From Methanoregula sp. (GTDB lineage Archaea; Halobacteriota; Methanomicrobia; Methanomicrobiales; Methanospirillaceae): a stretch of DNA of 7,317 nt. The stretch spans positions 1 to 7,317 of the forward strand of contig PMKW01000035.1 of NCBI GenBank assembly GCA_003157895.1, read 5' to 3'. The notes beneath the pieces were generated by a model. That model made no database searches and had not been told where the DNA came from. It was given only the letters and a program-made list of their open reading frames with translations. Position numbers and translations under genes: made by a program. Shown here one piece after another: positions 1 to 5,782 of this stretch. The first letter of the stretch is position 1; each line of letters begins with the position of its first letter.

Positions 1-1266
1 AGCCGCCTCCACGAGTTCATCCCCGGGGAGATCCTGGTCTCGGATACAACGAACCCTGACTGGGAACCGGTCATGAAGACCGCCGCAGCGATCGTTACCA
101 ACCGGGGCGGGCGGACCTGCCATGCAGCAATTGTCAGCAGGGAGCTCGGTGTCCCGGCAGTGGTCGGGACCAATGATGCGACAGAAAAGATCAGGACCGG
201 GCAGGAGGTCACCGTCAACTGCTCGGAGGGGGATGAGGGGGTTGTGTACGAAGGTATCCTGCCGTTCCACGTAGAAAAAGTTTCCCTGGCAGGGCTCAGG
301 CGCCCTAAAACAAAGATTATGATGAACCTCGGGGAGCCGGACCAGGCTTTCGCCTTCTCGATGATCCCCAATAACGGCATCGGTCTGGCAAGAATGGAGT
401 TTGTCATCAGTAATTACATCAAAATCCACCCGATGGCGCTTGTCCACCCGGAAAAAGTCACCGATGAGAACGTGAAGGCACAGATCGGGGAACTCACGTA
501 TGGGGCCGGGAATTCAGAGGAATATTTTATCGGGAAACTATCCCAGGGCATCGGGACGATCGCGGCTGCCTTTTACCCAAAGCCGGTTGTTGTCCGGATG
601 AGCGATTTCAAAACCAACGAATACGCAAACCTGCTCGGCGGGAGTTATTTCGAGCCCCGGGAGGACAACCCGATGCTCGGTTTCCGCGGTGCGTCGCGGT
701 ACTATGACGAGAAATACCGGGAGGGTTTTGCGCTCGAATGCCGGGCAATGAGGCGGGTACGGGAGGAGATGGGGCTCACGAACCTGATCATCATGATCCC
801 TTTCTGCCGGCGGGTCGGGGAGGCTGAAAAAGTACTGGCCGAGATGGCAAAGAACGGGCTTGTGCGGGGGGAGAACGGCCTTGAGATCTATGTTATGTGT
901 GAGATCCCGAACAACATCCTCCTCGTCGATGAATTCAGCCGTTTGTTTGACGGTTTCTCGATCGGGTCGAACGACCTGACCCAGCTGACCCTTGGGGTAG
1001 ATCGTGACTCCGGGCTGGTTGCCCATGATTTCGATGAGCGGGACCCCGGCGTGATGAAATTCATATCCATGGCGATACAGGGTGCACACCGGAACGGGCG
1101 CCACAGCGGGCTCTGCGGACAGGCGCCGAGCGATTACCCGGAGTTTGCCGAGTTCCTGGTAAGGGAGGGTATCGATTCAATATCGCTTAACCCGGACTCC
1201 ATAATGAAGATCACCAAAAAAGTAGTTGAAATGGAAGAACATCTGGAAAAAGAAAGGACAAAATGA
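1..1266 (+). CDS. ppsA: Phosphoenolpyruvate synthase, C-terminal half (5' end outside window)
   Basis: The enzyme converts pyruvate and ATP (with water) to phosphoenolpyruvate, AMP and phosphate, and is the cytoplasmic entry point to gluconeogenesis in autotrophic methanogens. The frame is open from base 1, so the true start lies upstream; 421 residues are visible of the 750-800 usual for the family. The fragment starts in the swivelling phosphohistidine domain: the GGRTCHAA motif puts the catalytic His at visible residue 41 (codon 121-123). The PEP/pyruvate-binding barrel follows, with GFRGASRYY, the MIPFCR stretch, the CEIPNN and GSNDLTQLTLGVDRD signatures, and the GLCGQAPSD motif holding the acid/base Cys near the C-terminus. 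The ATP-grasp N-terminal domain is not in the window. All expected motifs of this half are intact, with no sign of decay. The stop overlaps the start of a possible 45-codon ORF. The related enzyme pyruvate phosphate dikinase is less likely because the order and spacing of motifs match PpsA. Confidence 0.96.
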   Translation, partial: SRLHEFIPGEILVSDTTNPDWEPVMKTAAAIVTNRGGRTCHAAIVSRELGVPAVVGTNDATEKIRTGQEVTVNCSEGDEGVVYEGILPFHVEKVSLAGLRRPKTKIMMNLGEPDQAFAFSMIPNNGIGLARMEFVISNYIKIHPMALVHPEKVTDENVKAQIGELTYGAGNSEEYFIGKLSQGIGTIAAAFYPKPVVVRMSDFKTNEYANLLGGSYFEPREDNPMLGFRGASRYYDEKYREGFALECRAMRRVREEMGLTNLIIMIPFCRRVGEAEKVLAEMAKNGLVRGENGLEIYVMCEIPNNILLVDEFSRLFDGFSIGSNDLTQLTLGVDRDSGLVAHDFDERDPGVMKFISMAIQGAHRNGRHSGLCGQAPSDYPEFAEFLVREGIDSISLNPDSIMKITKKVVEMEEHLEKERTK

Positions 1267-1400
1267 ATGTCTCGCAGGTCTGTGAGCGTCTGATTATCAT
1301 TGATGATGCGAATGACCTGGCGAGACGTTTTCTCACGTGTCCCGGTGAACGCCCGGTGCAATCCGGGGTTTTCTCCCGATCCGAAAATGCGGATTTGTAA
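1263..1400 (+). CDS. Possible 45-residue small protein overlapping the ppsA stop
   Basis: An ATG overlaps the ppsA TGA in an ATGA arrangement, the usual geometry of translational coupling, and opens a 45-codon frame ending in TAA. A weak ribosome-binding-like AAAGGA lies just upstream. The predicted peptide starts MNVSQVCERLIIIDDANDL, is soluble and mixed in charge, has Cys at residues 7 and 26, and shows no domain I recognise. Against it: third-position G+C is only moderate, the frame is short, and a 5-bp hairpin (1352-1367) followed by TTTT lies inside it, which could be the ppsA terminator. It may be a real coupled small protein or an accidental frame. Confidence 0.28.
   Translation: MNVSQVCERLIIIDDANDLARRFLTCPGERPVQSGVFSRSENADL
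1352..1372 (+). terminator. Hairpin plus short T-run behind ppsA
   Basis: CCCGG (1352-1356) and CCGGG (1363-1367) form a perfect 5-bp stem with loop TGCAAT, followed by GTTTTC. It is the first hairpin and T-run pair after the ppsA stop. The U-tract is short, so any termination here is probably partial. Confidence 0.25.
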
Positions 1401-1454
1401 ACCCGGACACGGGCCAATAACGTCACCGGATCATGATACCTTATGAGAATTTAG

Positions 1455-1507
1455 AATGATTCCTGCAAATCATTACCTCGTGAAAATTCAATTTTTTTTT
1501 GATTTTC
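1455..1507 (+). terminator. Inverted repeat AATGATT/AATCATT followed by a nine-T tract
   Basis: AATGATT (1455-1461) and AATCATT (1468-1474) form a perfect 7-bp stem around CCTGCA. Seventeen bases later comes T9 (1492-1500), itself flanked by GAAAA/TTTTC and TCAA/TTGA pairing (1482-1507, one bulge). Archaeal RNA polymerase stops at oligo-T tracts with or without a hairpin, so this is the best site for the end of the ppsA transcript. The 20-bp dyad could also be a protein-binding site. Confidence 0.5.
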
Positions 1508-1513
1508 TTCCCC

Positions 1514-1557
1514 GGAGTCCTGAAAACTTATCAGGATTCCCCTGTGAATATTTTTTT
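1514..1557 (+). terminator. Strong 10-bp hairpin with downstream T7 tract
   Basis: GGAGTCCTGA (1514-1523) pairs fully with TCAGGATTCC (1531-1540), one pair being G-U, around the loop AAACTTA. A T7 tract follows at 1551-1557, with two further T-runs at 1564-1569 and 1586-1592. The G-U pair favours an RNA role on the plus strand, hence a second terminator insulating the regulator gene from ppsA. The core TCCTGA...TCAG is echoed in a dyad upstream of znuA (2111-2134), so an operator role remains possible. Confidence 0.45.
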
Positions 1558-1587
1558 CAAAGATTTTTTGGAGTGATAGCAAACATT

Positions 1588-1605
1588 TTTTTGGTATACC
1601 TATTA
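1588..1605 (+). promoter_or_regulatory. Promoter of the DtxR-like regulator, with palindrome GGTATACC
   Basis: A T-rich block runs into GGTATACC (1593-1600), an 8-bp perfect palindrome with a TATA core centred about 20 bases before the first ATG (1617) and 26 before the second (1623). Archaeal transcription starts about 25 bases past the TATA box, so the message should be leaderless or nearly so. This fits the lack of a Shine-Dalgarno sequence. The palindrome could also let the regulator bind its own promoter. Confidence 0.45.
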
Positions 1606-1616
1606 ACATTATCAAT

Positions 1617-2042
1617 ATGAGTATGGAAACCGGGCTTGAACTTTCGCCAAAGAAAGTTGAATACATCAAATTCATCAAAGGAAAAACCGGTCCCGTAAAG
1701 ACAAATGACATCGCTGCCGGGTTTGGTGTAGACCCGTCGACTATTACAAAAACGATGAGTGAACTTGCCGATGAAGGACTTCTCGATTACATACCATACC
1801 ACGGGGTATCTCTTTCGGCAAAAGGAATAATTACGGCAGAATTCATGATAAAAAGACACAGAATCCTCGCTTTGGCGCTTACACATTTTGGTCTTTCGCA
1901 TGAACAGGCATGTCTTGAGGTCTCAAGGTTTGAGAGTTTCGTATCAAAGGATGCAATAAATAAGATGTGCAGGGCAATGGGGCATCAAAACAAGGGTATC
2001 TGCGGGGATATTACGCATAATGACGGTTGCCTCAAGGTATGA
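1617..2042 (+). CDS. DtxR/MntR-family metal-dependent transcriptional regulator with atypical metal site
   Basis: This is a 141-residue two-domain regulator, the length of MntR and without the SH3 domain of DtxR/IdeR. Residues about 11-70 form the winged helix-turn-helix; VDPSTITKTMSEL (38-50) is the recognition-helix region and matches MntR's VHPSSVTKMVQKL. Residues 75-122 are the helical dimerisation and metal-binding domain. Against MntR as I recall it, Asp8 is Glu15, Glu11 is Lys18, His77 is His81, Glu99 is Ser103, Glu102 is Glu106 and His103 is Ser107, so half of the usual ligands are lost. The tail carries His123, Cys129, His134 and Cys138, a possible replacement site. It lies 226 bp upstream of the metal transporter operon on the same strand and very probably controls it; the metal sensed cannot be read from sequence. 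The start is ATG 1617 or ATG 1623; there is no Shine-Dalgarno, which fits a leaderless message. Confidence 0.85.
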   Translation: MSMETGLELSPKKVEYIKFIKGKTGPVKTNDIAAGFGVDPSTITKTMSELADEGLLDYIPYHGVSLSAKGIITAEFMIKRHRILALALTHFGLSHEQACLEVSRFESFVSKDAINKMCRAMGHQNKGICGDITHNDGCLKV

Positions 2043-2110
2043 GTCCGGAAAACGGAGCGATTGTCCGGGAACGAATATCATACCTGTCATCCAGGATGGT
2101 CTTCTGATGA

Positions 2111-2134
2111 TATCCTGAAAGGTACTTCAGAATA
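2111..2134. promoter_or_regulatory. 24-bp imperfect dyad in the znuA upstream region
   Basis: TATCCTGAA (2111-2119) and TTCAGAATA (2126-2134) are inverted copies with 8 of 9 positions pairing, around AGGTAC. It lies 69 bp behind the regulator stop and about 65 bp before the znuA TATA box, and TTTT follows at 2136-2139. It may be the regulator's terminator or an operator. It shares the TCCTGAAA...TCAG pattern with the hairpin at 1514-1540. Confidence 0.35.
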
Positions 2135-2168
2135 CTTTTAAGACCGGATTTGTTGTTAAAGCATAACG

Positions 2169-2185
2169 TTTGGGGACTCTCCAAA
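2169..2185. promoter_or_regulatory. 17-bp dyad just upstream of the znuA TATA box
   Basis: TTTGGGGA (2169-2176) and TCTCCAAA (2178-2185) pair at 7 of 8 positions around a central C. The element ends 12 bp before the TATA block. Its length and symmetry fit a winged-helix dimer site, so it is a candidate operator for the DtxR-like regulator. No binding-site consensus is known to me for this regulator, so this is inference from symmetry and position. Confidence 0.35.
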
Positions 2186-2197
2186 ATTCTCACAACC

Positions 2198-2212
2198 ATT
2201 ATATACATAAAT
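2198..2212 (+). promoter_or_regulatory. TATA box of the znuACB operon
   Basis: ATTATATACATAAAT is a strong archaeal TATA element. Transcription should begin near 2228, giving a leader of about 40 bases before the znuA ATG at 2269. A nearly identical block, ATTATATCATAAAT, occurs at 5698-5711. Confidence 0.65.
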
Positions 2213-2234
2213 CGCCAAGCAGAATTGCAGAAAA

Positions 2235-2266
2235 GACATAAAATGTCAGGCAAAGGATTGTAATCC
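2235..2266 (+). promoter_or_regulatory. Two perfect short dyads between the znuA transcription start and ATG
   Basis: GACAT-AAA-ATGTC (2235-2247) and GGATT-GT-AATCC (2255-2266) are both perfect inverted repeats, and the second ends two bases before the start codon. They may be operator half-site pairs overlapping the initial transcribed region, where a repressor would block polymerase. They could also form small RNA hairpins that affect ribosome access, since the weak AAAGGA (2252-2256) overlaps the second. Short dyads occur by chance, so confidence is modest. Confidence 0.3.
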
Positions 2267-2268
2267 GG

Positions 2269-3309
2269 ATGAGACAAATATCGTATAAGATGATTCTGCC
2301 GATAGCGGCTCCAGTAATCATTATCGTTATCATTGCAGCTACCGGCTGCCTGACCAACTCAGGGGAATCTCATCAACCGGGTACGACATCCATAAATACT
2401 ACCACGGTTGGCTCACCCGGCACCGGCGCATCCGGCTCACTACCGGCAGCCGGTACCGGTTCAGGTGGCGGATTACCGGTAGTCACATCGTTCCGGCCAT
2501 TCACGCTCCTCGTAGCACCCGTGGGAAGAGATCATATAACCATTACCCAGATACTGCCTCCGGGGGCCGATCCTCATGACTACGAGCCGACACCGAACGA
2601 TGCAATGGCTCTTAAAAACGCAAAAGTATTTTTCTATGATGGGCCGTTTCTCGAACCTTGGGCAGCAGATCTTGCCGCCTCAACAAACCCTGATATACAA
2701 CTCGTGACCTTTGCCGACGCCATCCCGGGACCTGCCTATGATCAAATGAAAATCCAATACGCGGACTTCCCGAATCTGACCCAGGACCCGCATCTCTGGT
2801 TATCACCGCGACTTGCAGAGTACTATGTTCCCTATGCAGCCCAACAATTATCAAAAGCAGACCCGGAAAATGCATCCGATTACCAGAATAATGCTGCAGC
2901 ATTTGAAATACGGTTGAAAAAACTCGATTCCGACTATAAGGAAGGGTTTTCAAACTGCACCACCAGGACATTCCTGAGTTCTCATGCCTTCCTTGACTAT
3001 ACTGCGGCGGCGTATAACCTGACACCGGTTTCCATTGCAGGGATGAGCCCCGATGCTGAGCCGTCCCTCCGGCAGATGGCTGCTATCGTTGGGGAGGCAA
3101 AAGCAGACAATGCCAGGGGAGTCCTCGCGGAACCGGATGAAGCCGAAGACCTCAGCAAATCCATATCAGCCGAACTCAATCTTCCCGTGTACCCGTTCAC
3201 GACAATGGAAGTACTCCCCCCGGGCCCCCTGACAAAGGAGGATACCGATTACGTGGCGATTATGGAGAACAATCTGCTGGAAATGAAGAAAGCGATGGCA
3301 TGCCAGTGA
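2269..3309 (+). CDS. znuA: Zinc-type metal ABC transporter substrate-binding lipoprotein (ZnuA-like, cluster A-I)
   Basis: This 346-residue protein captures extracellular metal and hands it to the ZnuB-like permease. Residues 1-26 are a signal sequence with lipobox ATGC, making Cys27 the lipidated residue. Residues 28-70 are a Ser/Thr/Gly/Pro-rich tether, and the two-lobed binding domain runs from about 71 to 345. Three His ligands fall in the classical places: His103 in GADPHDYEP, His175 in DPHLW and His239 in SSHAF. The fourth ligand, Asp in manganese/iron members (usually in a DPLG-type motif), is not obvious; the matching stretch reads VYPFTTME (307-314). Three His without Asp is the zinc pattern of ZnuA. 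The usual His/Asp-rich loop between the first two ligands is absent. ATG 2269 gives a complete signal sequence and sits 40 bases past the predicted transcript start; Met8 is an alternative. The 3' end overlaps znuC by 10 bases. Manganese or iron specificity cannot be excluded. Confidence 0.9.
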   Translation: MRQISYKMILPIAAPVIIIVIIAATGCLTNSGESHQPGTTSINTTTVGSPGTGASGSLPAAGTGSGGGLPVVTSFRPFTLLVAPVGRDHITITQILPPGADPHDYEPTPNDAMALKNAKVFFYDGPFLEPWAADLAASTNPDIQLVTFADAIPGPAYDQMKIQYADFPNLTQDPHLWLSPRLAEYYVPYAAQQLSKADPENASDYQNNAAAFEIRLKKLDSDYKEGFSNCTTRTFLSSHAFLDYTAAAYNLTPVSIAGMSPDAEPSLRQMAAIVGEAKADNARGVLAEPDEAEDLSKSISAELNLPVYPFTTMEVLPPGPLTKEDTDYVAIMENNLLEMKKAMACQ

Positions 3310-4064
3310 CACATCCGGAAGGTGAACAGGTCTGTCTCACACTGAACAATGTCTGGTTTGCTTACGGGGCAAGTACTGTTCTCGAAGATGTTTCCCTCTC
3401 GATCCGCCAGGAGGAGCTTGTGGGAATTGCCGGGCCGAACGGTTCGGGAAAATCCACCCTCATGAAGATCATGGTCGGCCTCCTGAAGCCCGATAAAGGC
3501 ACCATCTCATTCACCTGTCATATCGATGAATGCGAGGGGATAACCCCCTGCAGGCCTTGCATAGGCTATGTACCCCAGAACCCGCTCATCAGGCAGGAAC
3601 AATTTCCGGTTACTGCCCGCGAAGTCGTTGAAATGGGAACCTTTGGCCAGATAGGGCTGTTCAGGCGCATGAACGCCGATAGCAGGAGGGCCGTTGACAA
3701 TGCAATCACCGAAGCAGGTCTTGACAATGTGCAGCATGAGTTGTTTTCAGATCTCTCCGGTGGCCAGCAGCAGAGGACCCTGATTGCCCGTGCACTTGTC
3801 GGCAGGCCACACATTATTGCTCTCGATGAACCGACAAACGGTGTGGATGCACAGAGCAAACAGGAATTCTATAAACTGATCACCCATCTGAATAAAGTGC
3901 ACCGGATTACCGTACTGATGATCCTTCATGACCTGCCTGACCTGGCAGCGCATGTAGAACGTGTCATCTTCCTGCAAAGGAAGGTGATCTACGATGGTCC
4001 ATCCTCAAACCTGAATGCAGAAGGCTTATGGAACCTGATGATAGAGGCAGGAAGAAGCACATGA
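3300..4064 (+). CDS. znuC: Metal ABC transporter ATP-binding protein (ZnuC-like) with a Cys/His cluster
   Basis: This cytoplasmic ATPase powers the ZnuB-like permease; 254 residues is normal for the family. Seen in order: Walker A GPNGSGKST (45-53), Q-loop VPQNP with Gln93, signature LSGGQQQR (152-159), Walker B IIALDEP (172-178) with catalytic Glu177, D-loop NGVD, and switch His210 in ILHDL. All catalytic residues are intact. The odd part is residues 73-87, where CHIDECEGITPCRPC lies between Walker A and the Q-loop, normally a short strand and turn. It holds four Cys and one His in C-H-x3-C-x5-C-x2-C spacing and resembles a metal-binding knuckle. The start at 3300 overlaps the znuA end by 10 bases, implying translational coupling, and the stop lies 9 bases before znuB. 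The bacterial His-rich C-terminal tail of ZnuC is absent. Confidence 0.93.
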   Translation: MPVTHPEGEQVCLTLNNVWFAYGASTVLEDVSLSIRQEELVGIAGPNGSGKSTLMKIMVGLLKPDKGTISFTCHIDECEGITPCRPCIGYVPQNPLIRQEQFPVTAREVVEMGTFGQIGLFRRMNADSRRAVDNAITEAGLDNVQHELFSDLSGGQQQRTLIARALVGRPHIIALDEPTNGVDAQSKQEFYKLITHLNKVHRITVLMILHDLPDLAAHVERVIFLQRKVIYDGPSSNLNAEGLWNLMIEAGRST

Positions 4065-4073
4065 GAATAGATT

Positions 4074-4928
4074 ATGGTACTTGAGTTTTTATCCTACCAA
4101 TTTGGAGTCCGTGCCCTGACAGGCGGGCTGATCGTTGCCGTCACCTGTTCGAGCCTTGGAGTGTTTCTCGTCCTCCGCAGGCTGTCTCTTGTTGCAGACG
4201 GGTTGAGTCATGTAGCCTTCGGGGGTATTGCTTTTGGTTTATTCACGGGAATTTATCCGTTATATACTGCCGTTGTCGGGGTGATTCTTGGGGCACTGGG
4301 TATACATGCCCTTGGAAAATTACGGGTGGCTTCAGATGCGGCAATAGCGATCATGTTTGCCGCAGGACTCGCAATTGGTATAATTCTGATAAGTATCACG
4401 CAAAATGTTGCTGTTGATGTCCTATCCTTTCTATTCGGGACAATCCTTGGTATAAACCAGACCGACATCTACCTGGCTGCAGGTCTGGGAGTGATAGTCG
4501 TCGGTATTTTATTGTTGTTCTGGAAGGAATGGGTTGGAATTACGATTGATGCGGAGTTCGCACGGGTTTCAGGGCTGCCGGTGCCGGCACTGGAACTTGT
4601 GTTCACGATTCTGACGGGCCTGACCGTAGTGGTTGCAATGCGTCTTGTCGGCGTGCTCCTGGTGTCAAGCCTGATCGTAATTCCGGCATCCGCGATGATA
4701 CAACTGAAGATGCCGTTCAGGCGGACCGTGCTCTCTGCATGCGGAGTAGCAGTCTTCTCGGTTGTTGCTGGACTGCAGTTGTCGTTCATGTACAACCTCG
4801 CCCCGGGGGGGTCAATTGTCCTTGTTACCATCTGTTTCTTCAGCCTTGCCGCTGTTGTTGCACGGGTGTTTCCGAAGATCCCGAAAAAACCGGCGAGCGG
4901 CAGCTGGCAGCACCAGTGTGACCGATAG
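4074..4928 (+). CDS. znuB: Metal ABC transporter permease (ZnuB-like, ABC-3 family)
   Basis: This 284-residue integral membrane protein forms the metal pathway as a dimer with the ATPase encoded just upstream. I count about eight hydrophobic segments, near residues 12-34, 46-62, 64-80, 88-108, 132-150, 173-200, 217-236 and 246-264. Family motifs are clear: RRLSLVADGLSHVAFGG (35-51), the cytoplasmic ATPase-contact region around ASDAAIA, RLVGVLLVSSLIVIPASA (190-207), and the late APGGSIVL (243-250). The C-terminal 20 residues are basic and polar, as expected for a cytoplasmic tail. ATG 4074 lies 9 bases after the znuC stop; no strong Shine-Dalgarno is seen, so translation probably depends on coupling. 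It is the last gene of the operon, and the next gene is convergent. Confidence 0.92.
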   Translation: MVLEFLSYQFGVRALTGGLIVAVTCSSLGVFLVLRRLSLVADGLSHVAFGGIAFGLFTGIYPLYTAVVGVILGALGIHALGKLRVASDAAIAIMFAAGLAIGIILISITQNVAVDVLSFLFGTILGINQTDIYLAAGLGVIVVGILLLFWKEWVGITIDAEFARVSGLPVPALELVFTILTGLTVVVAMRLVGVLLVSSLIVIPASAMIQLKMPFRRTVLSACGVAVFSVVAGLQLSFMYNLAPGGSIVLVTICFFSLAAVVARVFPKIPKKPASGSWQHQCDR

Positions 4929-4944
4929 CCAGAGATATCCTGCA

Positions 4945-4976
4945 CGGTACTCTGTCGCGTCTGCCGGGGAGTACCG
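4945..4976 (+). terminator. 8-bp-stem hairpin after znuB
   Basis: CGGTACTC (4945-4952) and GAGTACCG (4969-4976) are perfect inverted copies around a 16-base loop, 17 bases after the znuB stop. No T-run follows at once, so it may act as an mRNA 3' stabiliser or a pause site rather than a classical terminator. The rest of 4929-5099 shows no gene. On the minus strand, five Ts opposite 5085-5089 may end the I42 transcript. Confidence 0.35.
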
Positions 4977-5099
4977 GGAGAGGGTCTTGCCAAGGGTCCT
5001 CCGACGGAGAAAAGGGGATGAGGAAATATATCTCACCCGGAGTGTTGTGACATGACGGTACCGACGGTGAGGGATCATATCCTGAAAAATGATAAACAC

Positions 5100-5579
5100 T
5101 TATTTCACAATAACATTCAGAGAGAATACTGACTCGGAGCCGGTAACCCGTTCCGGGCGTTGAAGGATTGCTTTAATTTTCTGGGCTCCCGACTCTTTTA
5201 CGAAAATTTTCCATTCATGAATGCCTTTGATTCCTGGCATCCTTGTCGGAAGACCCGTTTCATCATACCAGCTTACACCTTCATCAACAACCAGGAGTCC
5301 ATTGCTGGCAGTCAGCTGCCATTGATATCCGGTTCTGCTGTTCTCATTCAGCTGGAGAGTAAATGCTCCTTCCGCATTTGTGCAGAGTGTTGAATTATTA
5401 TATGTTTCATTAATGGTCACATTTCCCTCAAGAGCCACCGTTTTCTGACATTCTGTTGGTGCAGGCATATCCTTAAACTTCTCGTCGCCAAATCCGACGC
5501 AGCCTGCAGTTATTAAGATCATGAGAAGAATCGTGGATATCATCATCATACCTGATTTTTGTTGGATACGTCCTGCCAT
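5100..5579 (-). CDS. Exported chagasin-family (I42) protease inhibitor-like lipoprotein
   Basis: The product is about 159 residues from the chosen start, or 165 from the upstream ATG at 5597; numbering here uses the longer form. The signal sequence ends in lipobox TAGC with Cys33 lipidated, so the protein should be anchored outside the cell. The beta-rich domain (about 75-165) carries the three chagasin loops: NSRTGYQW (86-93) for NPTTGY, GIKGIHEW (122-129) for GxGG, and QRPER (146-150) for RPW. Family members block papain-like cysteine proteases with these loops; here the Trp of RPW is missing and the second loop is imperfect, so activity is uncertain. An insertion between Cys50 and Cys72 holds four N-glycosylation sequons (Asn59, 63, 67, 68) and may be closed by a disulphide. 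The inner ATG (Met7) is preferred because GGAGTG ends five bases upstream of it and the predicted transcript start lies past the outer ATG. Confidence 0.78.
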   Translation of the reverse strand: MAGRIQQKSGMMMISTILLMILITAGCVGFGDEKFKDMPAPTECQKTVALEGNVTINETYNNSTLCTNAEGAFTLQLNENSRTGYQWQLTASNGLLVVDEGVSWYDETGLPTRMPGIKGIHEWKIFVKESGAQKIKAILQRPERVTGSESVFSLNVIVK

Positions 5580-5584
5580 CGATA

Positions 5585-5590
5585 CACTCC
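5585..5590 (-). promoter_or_regulatory. Ribosome-binding site deciding the I42 gene start
   Basis: On the minus strand GGAGTG is followed by TATCG and then ATG (5579-5577). This is a good Shine-Dalgarno spacing and supports the inner Met7 rather than the ATG at 5597. Confidence 0.55.
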
Positions 5591-5608
5591 GTGTCATAGA
5601 TTAGTTTC

Positions 5609-5619
5609 TTTAAAAAAAA
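5609..5619 (-). promoter_or_regulatory. TATA-like element of the I42 gene
   Basis: The minus strand reads TTTTTTTTAAA here, and initiation about 25 bases downstream would fall near 5587-5590. That is between the two candidate ATGs and supports the inner one. AT-rich runs are common in this spacer, so confidence is moderate. Between this element and 5697 I see only a short dyad, ATTGT/ACAAT at 5626-5641, and no gene. Confidence 0.35.
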
Positions 5620-5697
5620 TGATTAATTGTTTGTCCACAATGATACAGGAGTCATCCCGCTCCATGCAACATTGAGATTTGTTAATCCCATACCGGT

Positions 5698-5729
5698 ATT
5701 ATATCATAAATCGTCAAATGATGTCATTT
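5698..5729 (+). promoter_or_regulatory. znuA-like TATA block followed by palindrome AAATGA-TG-TCATTT
   Basis: ATTATATCATAAATCGTC (5698-5715) matches the znuA promoter block at 2198-2216 except for one missing base and one substitution. Directly after it, AAATGA (5716-5721) and TCATTT (5724-5729) form a perfect palindrome around TG. The palindrome covers the expected transcription start near 5725-5730, an ideal place for a repressor. The promoter would drive plus-strand transcription into the structured segment that follows. On the minus strand a strong GGAGGAGGGG sits before an ATG at 5727, but that frame has only seven codons. Confidence 0.4.
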
Positions 5730-5782
5730 TACCCCTCCTCCAAAAAAAGGGACAAACAAAAACGCGAATAAGACACAAAAAT

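Noticed and set aside
538..1104. 188-codon minus-strand frame inside ppsA
   Set aside because: It lies wholly opposite an intact, highly conserved enzyme, has no recognisable domain, and is a typical antisense shadow in GC-rich coding DNA.
4469..4993. 174-codon minus-strand frame opposite the znuB gene
   Set aside because: It is antisense to a permease with clear family motifs, has a biased Thr/Arg-rich composition, and has no promoter or ribosome site of its own.
4762..5055. 97-codon plus-strand frame overlapping the znuB end
   Set aside because: It is an out-of-frame, Arg/Ser-rich product that mostly overlaps the permease and has no supporting start signal.
5077..5088. ATATCCTGAAA shared with the dyad at 2111-2134
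   Set aside because: An 11-base match is expected by chance within a 7-kb window, and this copy lacks the inverted half.
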